From NCBI RefSeq assembly GCF_028453695.1, contig NC_135778.1, positions 33,345,214-33,409,213 on the forward strand: DNA of 64,000 nucleotides, in the 5' to 3' direction. Position numbers and translations under genes: made by a program. Below are positions 1 to 11,832 of this stretch, piece by piece (within the stretch, counting starts at the first letter, position 1; each line of letters starts with the position of its first letter). The stretch comes from Augochlora pura. Its lineage: Eukaryota > Arthropoda > Insecta > Hymenoptera > Halictidae. The notes beneath the pieces were generated by a model. It had not been told where the DNA came from. It worked only from the letters and a program-made list of their open reading frames with translations, and did no database searches.

Positions 1-540
1 AAGAAAAGCTGCTTGTTAACGCAAGCAAATTTTCTACATTCCTCCGTAGGCGTGGCTTATTAGCTCCGCCGGAGCCAGAGCACAGGTGCACACCGTCTGC
101 CTTTTTCCGTGACAGTTTTAGGAAGTGTCTCGGTAATTTTTCCAGCGTTTGATTTACGGTGCGAGATTCCTCGTGGAAAGAATCGCGATACCGTCTGCAA
201 CGAAAAGAAAAATATGCGTCGAATAAAAATATTATATCCGCGGGACGGTGCACAATGGCGCGAGCGGCGGGCATTTTCTCACAGGCTCGCGCAACAATTT
301 TTCATCGAGGCGCAGATTCATCGTTCCCTTAATTAGAGTGACGCAACCGTCTGGACGAGCGGCACGTGAGAAAACGAAAGTTTTTTTTACGACCTGGTTC
401 GCGGTTAACGTCGCATTTTCCATTTTTCTCGACTCCGTTCCGCGGAGAAATGTCGTCCCCATCGATTTCAACTCTTGCGGCAACCTTTCCGAGTCGTAAT
501 AACTTCGATACGAGTCCTATAATTTTTTACTGTATTCTGG
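1..540. other. Unique sequence, no gene seen
   Basis: Mixed-composition single-copy DNA. The short open frames here overlap one another on both strands and resemble no protein family I know. I see no splice-flanked coding exon, RNA gene or repeat. Confidence 0.5.
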
Positions 541-895
541 AATTTTGTCTATGGGTCCCAGAATTTTTTACTGTTTTCTGGAATTTGGTCCATGGATCCC
601 GGCATTTTTTTCCATATGATAGAAGGTTGTCTATGAGTCCCAGAATTTTTCCTATATTATAGGACTTTGTGTATGGCACCCAGAATTTTTTTTATATCCT
701 GAAACTTGGTCTATGGATCCTAAAATTTCTTCTATGTCCTAGGACTTCGTCTATGGGTCCTATATGCTAGAACATTAGCTACAGGTCCTAGAATTTTTCC
801 TGCATTCCCGAATTTAGATCTACGGATTCCAGAATTTTTCTCATATCCTAGAATTTTGTCCTATGGGTTCCAGAATTTTTTTTACGAATACCAGA
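541..895. repeat. Degenerate ~41-bp tandem repeat (family A), array 1
   Basis: Eight or nine diverged copies of a unit built on TATGGGTCCCAGAATTTTT. The core recurs near 557, 597, 639, 678, 716, 757, 783, 825 and 865, so the period is about 40-42 bp. The copies differ by substitutions and small indels, which points to an old minisatellite. A second array of the same family lies at 1985-2210, and weak relics are seen around 2990-3150. Confidence 0.8.
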
Positions 896-1984
896 CGATA
901 TCCACAATTTTTGTGCAGGTCCCAACTGGCCCAACAATTGTTTTGAGCCCTGGAATCGTCGTCATTGGTTCTACAATTCTTGTACGAGCCCCAATCATAT
1001 TCTTCTGCAAGGAAAATTTTCCTAAATCTCGAACATGTTTCCCCGTCTATTAAAAATTTCCATTGAACTACTTGTCGTGCCAGTGGGGCTACGAGCAAAT
1101 TGGCGTTGCTGTTTTAATTGTCGGGATTTTACAGACCCAGCAGGGTGTCGTGGAAGGAGCAAGGATCGCAAGAGGCAGCCCGGATCGATCCCATCTCGGA
1201 GCGCTTGCCGCGCGGCGGTGGGGGGGGGGGGGGGGGGAGGGCGCGCGGAACAACCCTCGAAAATGATTGCTAAGGGTGAGCACGCAAATCTGGGGTATCG
1301 ATGACGGAGAGAGAGCCACCCTCGAGTGTCGGGATTAGAGATTAAATAACAACCAGCATCCCCGGAGTTAACCGCCCTTTTAACGCCGTCCCCGGATTCA
1401 CGAGTGGTCGGACGTAAAATCGCATTTGGGGAGGAATAAGCTGTCTCTGCTACCCTTCTCCGCGCTAACTCGCTTCTGTTCCAAATAGACAAAACATCCA
1501 GCCACAATAGGCACCCAGCAGTTCTATTAACTCTGACGGAAAAGTCTCGGTCGCCGCTCGTTTTAAACAAACAATAAATACCGCGCGCGACAGTCTCGCA
1601 AGAATTGATTCGCTTCTTGACGGAATCCGTGGTGGCACGCTCCCTCGAGCAGCAGCTCGTGCCTCGATCGTCGTCGGTTCATTATCTAGTTAATGGAGCG
1701 AGAGGAACGGCCGTGGAGATGCTCGCTTCCCATGTCGGCGAACAGAAAGGAATCGCTGGGGTGGCCAACAATCAGCGTACGAATTCGCACCGCGTAGCGT
1801 CAACCTCGAAACGAACCGGCCGATCGATCGATCGTTCGTTCTGCTTGCCACCGAATCGCAGCCGGTGGACCGTTGGTCTTATCTGTCTTCGATAACAACG
1901 GAAGATTGCGACTGCAGCGAACAGTGTTGCCTGCGTAGCAGAGAAAACTGTGAAAACGCGAAATCCTACCTCTGCGATATATAT
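896..1984. other. Unique GC-rich stretch, no gene seen
   Basis: GC content rises after about 1100 and many overlapping open frames appear on both strands, as expected in GC-rich non-coding DNA. None shows family resemblance or flanking splice signals. It includes an uninterrupted run of 18 G at 1220-1237. Confidence 0.45.
1220..1237 (+). repeat. Poly-G run of 18
   Basis: Eighteen consecutive G on the plus strand inside a GC-rich island. It may be unstable or mis-sized in the assembly and could form G-quadruplex structures. A near twin of 19 G occurs at 6239-6257. Confidence 0.95.
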
Positions 1985-2210
1985 GATGGACCTTAAAAAT
2001 TGATTTATAAGGACCAGAATATTTTTGTGGGTTTAGCAATATTTTATATGGTATTACAATTTTTTATGGGTCCTAAAATGTGTAACGTGAAGCCCAGAAT
2101 TTTGTTACGGGTTCCAGAATGTCGTTGCAGGTCCTGAGATTTTTTAATGGGTCCAGTACAATTTTTATATAAATTCTGAAAAAGTCCCACAATCTTTTAT
2201 TGAAATCTAC
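1985..2210. repeat. Family A repeat, array 2
   Basis: Five or more diverged copies of the same GGGTCC(C/T)AGAATTTTT-type unit as at 541-895, separated from it by 1.1 kb of unrelated GC-rich DNA. Confidence 0.65.
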
Positions 2211-5200
2211 AATCTTCGAAACATATCCCAAATTAGTATTAACCCTACGAGTTTCATGGGAGCTCTCAAATACTCATCCGCGCCCCAGAATTGTCATCCG
2301 GAGTCTCGCAACATTTCCAAGTAATACAGACTCCAAGAAGTCCCTGGATATTCTTATACTTGCCGGAGGATCGAAGGACACCGTTCTGAAACCGGAGATC
2401 GAAGGAAGAGGTGCGAACCGCGCGCAGCCAATAGAATATTTCTGGTCGCCGCACGGCCGGCATTATGCCTCGTAAATTCCGAGCAAATTCTCTCGAATAT
2501 GCCTCTCCCGAAGAAAGCACGCCCGTGTTCATTACGCTTAATGGCCGCATACATTATGCGCTTACAACCCGGAGTTAACGATGCGGCGATAAAGGCGATA
2601 GGCTGCGATACGAGAACGATAGGAGGCCCGGTGGCCCGGTGGCACGATGGCCCGATTGGGGAATCGAGTTCAAGCGGTTCCGCAATCCGGCCGGGGCCCA
2701 CGGGCCCCTGGGCCCCGTCGCGAACCAACGAATTTCGTCGTCCGGCAAATTATAATAGATATTCGGCCAATGTCCCATCGAATGAGGCAGGTGGTGGCGA
2801 ACGTACACCGAATATCCGATAAACCTCGTCCTCTTCCGGACGTTTGGGCCCCGTGAGACAGTCCCGGGGCCTCATCCTGAACTCCGCAGTTCCGCCAGTT
2901 GCACGCGAGCCTTAGAAAAGGTCTCCATTCGTCTCTACAATATTACATCCGCCGGAAAAAATCAGTTTGCGACATTTCAACTGACCCAAAAATTTCCTAC
3001 GAGGCCCAGTTACTCGTATACAATACTCTAATTTTTCTAGATAATTTCCTACAAGTCTCTATGATTCATCATAGTCACTACTTTTTCCTTTAATCTCGTG
3101 CGTCCTCCTTTGGACATTATCATTCTCTATAAGGCCCAGAAATTTCCCTTTTGATTCCATATATCTATATATATATACCACTACTATATGCTTTCTTTCG
3201 AGTTATCCGAGCAAATATTACTTTGTGGGCCTTATAGTTGCTCCAAGATTTTCCGAAAACGGGCTGTAGATGTGGTCGATTTTTCCGGTGAAGTTTTCTT
3301 CGCGCTTTCCGGTTGGTGGGTTGGCAGAACGCTAGTGTATCTTCTCCGAATCTTTTGCATGAAATTTCCATTTTCCCTTGGTCGATCCGGCGGCGCAACA
3401 AAAGGGCGCGAGATAGAGGGATCGTAAAAACAGACAGCGCCTTCGAGGTGGCTGCACGGCCGGTGTGTGCGCGTCGCTTAGCGTCGCGGCAACCTCGTAA
3501 ACCGTGGTTCAAGTTTTAAAGGGCAGTTCAATTTCGAGCGAGTTAAGCCCGAGCATTATAATGGCGCGTGCCGCGACGGCCGGGGGGATGGTCGTTAAGG
3601 GGTTGGAACGAGAGGAATGATGGATGGAGAAGTCTCGTAGGTAACCCGTTCGTGGGAAGGGGCGGTTAAGCCCTAAAATCTCAATTCTTTTTTATTCCGA
3701 CCTCAACTATAAATACCGAGACTTTCGGCTTTAAAAATTGTTTAACGACGGGCTCGGTTTGCAGGAGAAGGGTGGGACCCTGCAAAAATCCCGCAATCTT
3801 CTCGCCGTCGAATTTCAACTACGAACATGCAAATTTCAACCCCTTGCTGTCGAATGGCTCCACCAGAAATTGTCATGTCAAATTTCGAAATAATTTTATC
3901 GTTGGCCAATTTGTTTATATTTACGAAACCGTTGCAAGCGTAATTGTTACACGGTCAAAAAAATCAATTCTCGACGTGTAAAATGTATAAAATTAAAATA
4001 CTATTTAGGTCAGCGGAACTATTTCGGTTTTCCAGATGAAATGGCTCCGATCGCAAAGGGTTGAATTGCAAAATTATTTAAAGCGCTTTTGTATTTCACG
4101 CGAAGAACGTCGAGTTAATTTTCCGAATACAATTATGTAAAATTGCAACATTGTAGTATGATAGTTTTATTACATTTTATACGACGTATTTAATACGGTA
4201 AATGTGTTAAGGATCACCCCGAATTTAATTTTTCAGTTTGCGAACAGCAGGAAAATTCTTTGAGGCGGAGGGATGACAAGAAACAAGGGGTGGTTCCTCG
4301 AGCAAGGGTTCCAGACTCGATCTGTCGCTCAAGCCTCCCCTTTCCAACCCCTCGCGAGCCATATTGTCCCTGTCACGAATCGGCCGGTATATACTTGGAA
4401 TGTTTCACACGCGCCGCGAACACGATCGCCCACCCCTCCCCGCGTTTCCTCCCCCGATTAAATTTTAAACTGCGAAAGGGTTGACTCCGCAGCTCCGGTT
4501 ACTTATTTATTAGCCCATTACCTTGTTATCGTTATTGTGCCGCCGGCGGAGGTGGCTCGTACGGATTCCGGATGACGTAGCATTTCGGGCTCTGGTTCTC
4601 AGGCCACCAATGACCATTATAAATTCGATTCGCACCCCCTTCACGTTTTTCAAATCGGAGTATTTTCTATGCCGCTCGATTGGAAAACCTTCCAAGTCTA
4701 CACTAAGCCAGAGAATAATTTTTGAAATCGCCGAACTACTTTAGAATTTTATATAATAAAAGAAATAAATTTGTCGGGGGTAGTTTTTCATTTCCTTAGG
4801 GATGATGTTGATTTATTTATTGAATAGAGCTGTGATTTTAGCGATTTTTCGAAAGAAAGTTAATGGGATGATTAATTTGAAATAGAAGTATTTTTATTAA
4901 TAATATTTTTATTATAATACTTGTTATTATATTATAACAAATTTCTAATCAAAGGCATTTTTATATTATTGCGAAGTAGGAGAGCCAAAATCACAAATCA
5001 GTCATTTTGACCCGTTTGGCAGTTCTAATGTTAATGTTTATCACGGAAAATATTTATTTGTTAATCGACTGATATCACTTTAACAATAATTATTACTGTT
5101 CTCAGCAATAGCAACGATCCTAACAGAAGTTATGACCAGTTCTAGTTGGAGTCACTGAAAAGCGGAATTCGCTCGATTTATGAAAATGGCTGTCGTTCCA

Positions 5201-5534
5201 AGTATAACGCGCTAGACAATAAAAAGTTCGATTGTTTCGAACCGTTAGGCTGGGGGAACCGTTTAATGCCTCGCATAATCTTTGCATTTGTTACCCTGGC
5301 ATGGACTTATTGGCGGAATGCCACCGGCACCAGGAATCTCTGTCAGATAAGTGAGACACCGTCGAGTGCGTCGCGCGATGTTCCGCTGGAACCGATAAGA
5401 AATTCTTCACCAAAGGACATGTCCCTAACCTAAAAAGACCCCAGACATCCGGCTAGGCCCCGGATGATTGAAAAGCGTGGGACAGTCTGCAAAAGCGAAA
5501 ATAAAGTACCACCACGGCACCACAGCTGGAATAG

Positions 5535-5650
5535 TTCTTTAAATTATATAAATTCTTCAAATAATATAAATTTTTTAAATTTTTTAAATAATATAAATTT
5601 TTAAAATTTTTTAAATTACATAAATTTTTTAAATTGTATAAATTCTTGAA
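5535..5650. repeat. AT-rich short tandem repeat
   Basis: Irregular tandem copies of a 15-24 base unit of the form ATATAAATTTTTTAAAT, about six copies. It is simple AT-rich sequence of no evident function. Confidence 0.75.
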
Positions 5651-6238
5651 ATTTGTGAATTTCTCTATACTAATATTGCTATTAAAAAATGACGATGACT
5701 ATTAGAGAAACATTATGGACTGATAATACAATGTATCTATTGATAATTTTTCAATTAAATTTTCATTTATTGATAAAATTTTTTGATATTAAATTTTCAT
5801 TTATTGATAAAATAAATTATCAGAGGTAACGATTACTAACGCAGATGAATGATCGAATACTTTCCTTTCTTTAATATTATTTTATTATTGTTATTTTTAA
5901 ATATTATACTTTATTATCCTTAACCCACAAGCGGTAATCAAATTTTCTACAGTGTATTTCGCAGAGTGATAAGATGTTAAATCAACGTTTTACTCGACTA
6001 GGTGAAGGTTAACCGCGCAAATGAAATTTTGTATGTTAAAAACGAGTAGGAAAGCGCGTTATTCAATAAAAACTGAATATAATGGTTAACGAGTGGAATA
6101 AAAAATTGCGTAATGGACTGGCGTCGGAGTGCGCGGCAGGTCGACGACTCGGGAATTAGAAACGGATCGGGAGACAAAAGCGCGCGGCGCGGGCTCGTTT
6201 GTGTGCAAATGATCGCGAGAAATCATGACGAGCCGATC

Positions 6239-6257
6239 GGGGGGGGGGGGGGGGGGG
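6239..6257 (+). repeat. Poly-G run of 19
   Basis: Nineteen consecutive G within a GC-rich island, the longest homopolymer in the window and similar in setting to the run at 1220-1237. Confidence 0.95.
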
Positions 6258-7041
6258 AAACGTTGCGAAACGGCCGGCTTTCGTGGCGAACGATCGGCCA
6301 GCGACAAAAAGCGGGAAAACGTGGCCGCGATCGAACCAGAAGCATCGTTACCATGTTATTCGAGCGTGCCACGCGGAGACGAGCTGAACCGTAGGGTGGC
6401 GGACGCCGCGGCGAGGAGGGGGCGATAAGGGGGGAACCGGGGGAAAACGGAGGGAGGAGGGCGGACGTGGCCGGGGAACCGCGAGGGAGTAAGTTATCTC
6501 GGGCTATCTCGTTCGCTGAGCGATCGTCTTTTGGTTCGACTAACGCGCTGCCGCCGCGGCGAAACCGGAAATTACGTCTGGGGTTCCATCTCCGGTGTTG
6601 CGCGGGGAGTCGATGCACGCCTTGGCGGAATTCGCCGTGAGAAAACGCCACGTTCACCCGGGAGCCAACCACCGGCACCGCTTTCGACGAGTTATTAAAC
6701 TTGCAACCGAGCTCCCGACGCTTCCACCGCGGCCCATCTAACCCGAAACTTTTCCTCGCCATGCCGGCCTGCCGCTAACAAAGGAGCAGTGAAAGATGGC
6801 GGAGTCGCTCGAAACGGTCGCTACCGCAACCGTTATCACCGTTTTTCCCTCGGAACGCCGCGTTCCCTCCTTAACGTCTCATTTACAGACCCTCCGTAAT
6901 CCTCGGGCCAGGCTGTTCGAATCGTAATCCGCGGTACCCCTTTAACGTCGCGTGGCAATCGAACGGATACAGGAGATCTTATAGAGGAAGGTGCCGATAT
7001 CATTCAGGATCGAAGAGGTGCGACAGGCTTTAGTTTAAAGG

Positions 7042-7240
7042 TGAATTTCTCAAGATCGTTGCAGGATGTAATAATAGTACTCATTTTACTCGGAGAAGTA
7101 GTTGCTTTTGACTAGAGTAAGTGTTATTTGTTCAACAAATTTTGTTCGTCTGTGGCAGTGTTAGAAAGTTGATCGAAATTTTGATGAATTGTCATTTTGC
7201 CCCTTTTTGTATATTATACTTCTTTCTCGAGCAACGTGCC
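7042..7240 (+). repeat. Family B repeat (~200 bp), single copy
   Basis: One diverged unit of family B. It contains the landmark block ACTCATTTTACTCGGA, then GTAGTTGCTTTTGACT, then GTAAGTG, then a TTTTGTTCGTC block. The same order recurs at 7735-8290, 13840-14640, 19850-20430 and, inverted, at 21430-21950. Confidence 0.75.
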
Positions 7241-7270
7241 TCAAGTTTTCGCGGAACTCTTGACTAGCAA

Positions 7271-7480
7271 CTACACGTTGTTCGGCTGAAGAAAGTGACA
7301 GCGACCTGTCATAAATAATGTCGGGATTAAGAGAAATAGAATGAACGCTAGCATGAAAAAGACGATAAGACGTTGCCAGTAGCTTCGGCCTCGGCGCGTG
7401 GCTGTTCCATTACCCACCGCGCGAAGCATGTTGAACAGCTCTGCCTTGTATGATTCCAAATTGAGACTAGTCACAACCAT
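7271..7480 (-). CDS. Candidate small single-span membrane protein or exon (uncertain)
   Basis: An open frame of 69 codons from an ATG at 7480 to a stop at 7271. The frame stays open a little upstream of the ATG, so it could instead be an internal exon. The predicted peptide has a hydrophilic N-terminal half with a basic cluster (TRRGRSYW), then one strong hydrophobic segment (LIVFFMLAFILFLLIPTLFM), then a short tail, as expected of a type II or tail-anchored membrane protein. I do not recognise a family. It lies in unique sequence between two family B repeat blocks. No splice partner is evident, so a chance open frame remains quite possible. Confidence 0.2.
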   Translation of the reverse strand: MVVTSLNLESYKAELFNMLRAVGNGTATRRGRSYWQRLIVFFMLAFILFLLIPTLFMTGRCHFLQPNNV

Positions 7481-7734
7481 AATCACGCGCTTGCATTTTA
7501 CCGCATTTACGTAACTTCCCCACTACCTCTTGGACGTTAGAGACTATTTCTCGAAGACAGACATCTATGAATTAACCTCGCGTTGGGAAAAGTGTATTGA
7601 AACAAATGGAGTACATTTTGATTAAATCAATAGCTTTTGAAGAAAGATATGCAGTTTTATATACTCGCTTAAAAATCCGACATTTCCTATGCACCAACCT
7701 AATAGAAATAGCATTTAGTTTAAGCATGGATTAC

Positions 7735-8290
7735 TCAACAAGAAAAAATCGTTGCAGGATGTATTAATACCCATTTTACTCGGAAAAGTAGACAATTTCA
7801 ACTGGTGTAAGTGACAACTGTTAAAAAAATTTTATTCGTGTGAGACGGTATTACAAGATCGATCAAAATTTTAACAAATTGTGAACATATCACTTTTCGC
7901 GCAAGGAAGAGACTTCGCTTTGCACAAGAATTCCTCGGCAGGAAAAAATTGCAGAGCAACGAGCCAATACTAATTTTACTCATAAAACTAGCCTCTTTCG
8001 ACTGACTTAAGTGCCATTCGTTAAAAAAATGTTGTTCATTCAAGGCATCATTATAAAGTCGATCAAGATTTAGCTGAATTATGACTTTTCCCCTTTCTCC
8101 ATAAAAATAGCCTCTGCTTCGAAGAAAAATAACTCAGCAGAAAAAAATACTAACACAATAAACAAATACTCATTCTTCTCGTAAAAGTAGCCACTTTCCG
8201 CCAGCAAAACGCCCACCTTCGTAAACATATTTGTTAATACTGATCTTGTAAAAAAATTTCCCCAATATCTAGCAAGTTACATCCCACGCA
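7735..8290 (+). repeat. Family B repeat array (~200-bp unit, ~3 copies)
   Basis: Three tandem, diverged copies in plus orientation. Each carries a TCGTTGCAG-like start, a CATTTTACTCGG block, a GTAG/CTAG-TTTCGACTGG block, a GTAAGTG-like block and a TTTTATTCGT block. Copy boundaries are near 7735, 7945 and 8145. The last copy is the most diverged. Confidence 0.8.
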
Positions 8291-9158
8291 AACTGCTCCA
8301 TAAAATCTTCTACGACTCGAATCTCGCCTCCCCCTCCTTGTCATCACCGACGACACCTACAAAGGAGCAAAACTCTTCCAAATAAAACCCTCAACATCTC
8401 TGGACTTCTACCATAATCCTCTCTAACACCCGAAGACCATCGCCTAACCAGTGACCGCCGCGCGGCCGATATCGTCTCTCTGCGTCGTCGAGCAGAGAAA
8501 GCGTCGGTTGTCGTCGCATGATCGATGCGAGCGGCGTTCGTCGTTTCCAAGCGACGGCGGCGCGGGGTGACCGTCGAGACGTTAGAGAGGACCGCGGCGC
8601 AACGGAGCGATCGCGGCATAAATAAAATACTTATCGCCTGGCATCCAACGGAGGCTGTTTACGAGGAAGCGAAACGACCCGTGAATAAAAACCGCTCGTT
8701 CAGGGGGCCCCCGCGCCGTTAAATCATAGATCACAAGAGGCGGCGCGGAGGTTGCTCGGTGAACCGCTGCCAACATCCCATCATGAATAATGAACGCAAA
8801 TAGCGGTGGCACGCGATGCGAGAGCCGGCCCGGAGCGGAGCAGCAAGTGGTTCTCCCGCGGCCGCGCGCTGTCCGACTGTTTTCTTTTTCCCGGGTCCCC
8901 GAGAGACACACAGAAGCAAACCGGCGAGCCTAACCGATTCCGAACCGTGCCCGGGAAACCCGACACCCGCGGAACACGAAGAGGAATCGCCTTCTATCTC
9001 CTCGGCCGGCCACTTTGTCGAGGATACTGTAAACTCGACGTTCGCCGGCTTCCGTTAGCGAGTCGCGGCGAACCATTTCCATAAGGATTTCCGCTCCTCC
9101 TACGCGCGAAATTTTTGCACGCCGAGCTTCTCCCGTTTTAGTTTTATCCCTCTTGCTA
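8291..9158. other. GC-rich unique island, no gene seen
   Basis: CpG-rich single-copy DNA from about 8430 to 9100, with overlapping open frames on both strands and none with recognisable protein content. It could be a distal regulatory or promoter island, but I see no core promoter element. Confidence 0.4.
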
Positions 9159-9159
9159 T

Positions 9160-9515
9160 CTCTTTATTTCTGCCTCTATTGCTCTCCTTTCCTCCTGCTC
9201 TTTCTCTATTTCTCTCTCTTTTGCTCTCTTTATTTCTTCTGCTCTTTATTTCTCTCGCTTTCTCTATTTCTCCTGCTCTCTATTTTTCTCCTGCTCGCTC
9301 TTTAGTTGTACCTCTCTTGCTCTCTTTATTTCTCCCGATAGCTCTTCACTTGTACCCCTCTTGCTTTCTTTATTTCTCCTGCTCTCTATTTCTCCTGATC
9401 GCTCTTTACTTCTACCTCTCTTGCTCTTTTCATTTCTCCTGCTTTCTCTATTTCTCCTGCTCTCTATCTCTCCTCCTCCCCATTTCTCCCGCTTTCTCTT
9501 CTTCTTCTCTCCTTC
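9160..9515. repeat. CT-rich minisatellite
   Basis: Imperfect tandem array of pyrimidine-rich units such as TTTCTCCTGCTCTCTTTATT and variants, unit roughly 28-45 bp, about ten copies. It yields long low-complexity Leu/Ser/Phe open frames on the plus strand and Arg/Glu/Lys frames on the minus strand that are not genes. Confidence 0.9.
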
Positions 9516-9931
9516 TACCGGTCCCCCCTTAGCGTCTCGACGGCCGCGCCGAGCCACTTGAAATCTCTCCGTTTACGTTTCAACGCGGGGTCACGCGCGA
9601 TACCATCGCCCGATTCGAGCACGAAGGCCAGAACGCTTCTGTCCGTGCTCGTTCTAGGGAAACAATAGCCGGGTTTTGTTCTCCCGGACGCCGCGCAGCC
9701 CGAGCCAGTCCACTCAGGAGACTCGATTTTCCACCGGGCTCTCCACTTTTTCGTCTCGCGACTCCCTAATTCCAGACTCGCTGACAGAACTCACGATTCA
9801 CGCGTCGAAGATGTCGCCCGGCATCGGGGAGGCTGATTTCGGAGGTGCCTGCCTCAATTAGGTCGCAACACAGCTTCCTTGTTCCATATTAACAAGGTCC
9901 GCAGCCAATTAAAGCGAATCTATAAAGTTAA

Positions 9932-10186
9932 TCCCTTACACGATAATAACGAGTCCGACCCTTGCTGAAGATTTTATGCAAGCTCTACTGAATATGAATG
10001 TTATTAATTTCTTCTACGTCAAAGTAAAAATAAATTCTTCTGTTATCAAAGTATACAAATGAAGACAATAGTAAATAAAGACAAAATAAAAAATGAAAAA
10101 GAAAATTGTCTGATTCTAATAGGAAAATTATTAAGTACGAATAAGTGTTAATCATAACAGTATGAAAAGAGCGATAGTGCAAGTGG
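9932..10186. mobile_element. TTAA-flanked inverted-repeat element (piggyBac-type MITE), 255 bp
   Basis: A TTAA at 9928-9931 and another at 10187-10190 flank a 255-bp AT-rich segment. The ends are imperfect inverted repeats: left TCCCTTACACGAT, right (reverse complement) CCACTTGCACTAT. TTAA duplication with ends of the CCCTTT/CCCTTG type is the signature of piggyBac-superfamily non-autonomous elements. No transposase frame is present. The left end resembles the start of the 158-bp repeat units at 12,880-13,560. Confidence 0.55.
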
Positions 10187-10544
10187 TTAATATTTATCAT
10201 ACGGAATGGTATTGCGACTCTTTCACATCCGAAACATTCGAGTCGAACTTAGTTCGTTCAAATATGTCGCAATAAAAATGAATTTTCAAAATTAGTCGAA
10301 AATTAGTGTCACCCATATTTGGCTGACGCGGAGCTTAAAATATTAAACATATACATACACTGTGATTTATTTTAGAACTCGTTAATGAGACTTCAGGTGT
10401 TGCTAATAAATTATTATGTCAGATGGAAAGTTTGTGTTTTTTAGTTAGCAATCCTTATTTTAATGTTTAAATGTTAATGGTAGATGGACAGAATTTAACT
10501 TCGATTTAATAGATGCGAATGGCATCTTTTATCCCTGTATATAT

Positions 10545-10700
10545 GTATATACAAGGTGTTGCGAAAGTGACTAGCAATCCGGAAATGGGAGATACTTGAG
10601 GTCATATCGAAAAACTTTTTTCTATATAAAAATTTTCTCCAAGGCACCGTTAACGAGTTATTAACGAAAAGCACTGACTAATGGAAGAGAACTGCCATGA
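10545..10700. mobile_element. Probable transposon end fragment
   Basis: Begins after a TA-rich stretch with ACAAGGTGTTGCGAAAGTGA, then a block containing GATACTTGAGGTCAT and GAGTTATTAACGAAAA. From memory, similar blocks recur widely in hymenopteran genomes next to DNA-transposon ends. I could not find the partner end in this window, so it is a fragment or a solo end. Confidence 0.35.
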
Positions 10701-11244
10701 ATAGGACAATTTGTTTAGAACAAGATAACAAAATAATTAATTCCAGTTTATAACATTTAGAGGATCACGCGAGCACTATTTTAGAAAAATAATAGCACTA
10801 ACTTTACCTAGACTCCGTGGTATTTTTGCTATAATTGATAATTGAATTAAGGAATTTATTCAATCGGTGACAGGTAAACAAGTCGATGTAATTTTAATAA
10901 TTTCAGAATGAAAAAGAAGAAACCGGTCATTTTGACTGCCACGGTCAGTCAAACTATAACACGGTCAGTCGAACTATAACAAAGCACCTATGCTATAAAA
11001 CTATATCCGATACAACGCATGCACGTGCCTTACCATTTTCCTTGTGTTGTTTTTTATCCAATACTATACTATTTTCCATATATTGTCCATTATTCATGTT
11101 TCAAAATTCCTTACGTTATCTAGATACATAAATCTATCGAAGAGTAGTATAAATACTCAACAATAATTGCATTACAATTGACGAGAATTTTATACGCCTT
11201 GAAAAGCGTCCCTTGATAGGTACATATCTCTGTCTACAAAATGT
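10701..11244. other. AT-rich unique sequence
   Basis: AT-rich DNA with no open frame of note. A short direct repeat, ACGGTCAGTC(A/G)AACTATAAC, occurs twice in tandem near 10,943-10,980. Confidence 0.5.
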
Positions 11245-11248
11245 TTAA

Positions 11249-11832
11249 TCCTTTGCGATCTTATAACTACCCTCAGTCGTCAATGCTATTTATTTATTCA
11301 TGTTATTTTCCTTATGATTTACATAAAATTGAGACATATTATTCTACTTTATACATTATCATAAATTAACTAATATAAAAAAATAATAAACTTTAAAAAA
11401 GAATTGATAAATTGCGTTTCTTCTACTTAGTTTTGCAAATTACATTCACATTACATTACAATTAACGTAATTAAACCATTACGTTAGATAAAATTACTCT
11501 ACGTCACGTAAAATTACGTTGCACGAAATTAAACCATATCATCATATTACACATATCTAAACTCTAAAAAATAATCAACAAATTACGTTTCTTCTACTTA
11601 ATCCCGCAAATTATGTTCACAAAATTAAACCACCGCCTAAAATTGCTCTACGTTACGAATAATTACATTGTATAAAATTAAACCGTACCATCATATATTA
11701 CACGTATCTAAAAACTCTAAAAAGTAATCAACAAATTACGTTTCTCCTACTTAATCCTGTACACTAGATACACTGAAAATGAATTCCGACTATTGCGACA
11801 CCTTCGTACAAGCTCGATACGACCGCGAGGGG
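11249..11832. mobile_element. TTAA-flanked inverted-repeat element, 584 bp, with internal tandem repeats
   Basis: TTAA at 11245-11248 and at 11833-11836. The ends are imperfect inverted repeats: left TCCTTTGCGATC, right (reverse complement) CCCCTCGCGGTC, which fits a piggyBac-type non-autonomous element. The interior is AT-rich and contains three tandem copies of a ~155-170 bp unit (11,380-11,765) marked by ATTACGTTTCTTCTACTTA. No transposase frame is present. Confidence 0.5.
11380..11765. repeat. ~160-bp tandem repeat inside the TTAA element
   Basis: The landmark ATT(A/G)CGTTTCT(T/C)CTACTTA occurs at 11,411, 11,582 and 11,735, giving spacings of about 171 and 153. The flanking blocks (TACACATATCTAAA and AATTACATTGTA-like) repeat in the same order. 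Confidence 0.8.

Larger units (their letters stand above)
2300..7040. other. Gene-poor stretch: GC islands and AT-rich DNA
   Basis: GC-rich islands (about 2350-2900 and 6100-6960) flank AT-rich DNA (about 3700-6070). I found no coding exon with protein-family resemblance on either strand. Open frames in the GC islands lie on both strands at once and look like composition effects. Short AT-rich tandem units occur at 5535-5650 and a run of 19 G at 6239-6257. Confidence 0.45.

Noticed and set aside
1022..1570. 182-codon minus-strand frame
   Set aside because: It crosses the poly-G run (poly-Pro in translation) in GC-rich DNA, with competing frames on both strands and no protein similarity that I can see.
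9179..9561. Leu/Ser-rich plus-strand and Arg/Glu-rich minus-strand frames
   Set aside because: Products of the CT-rich minisatellite.
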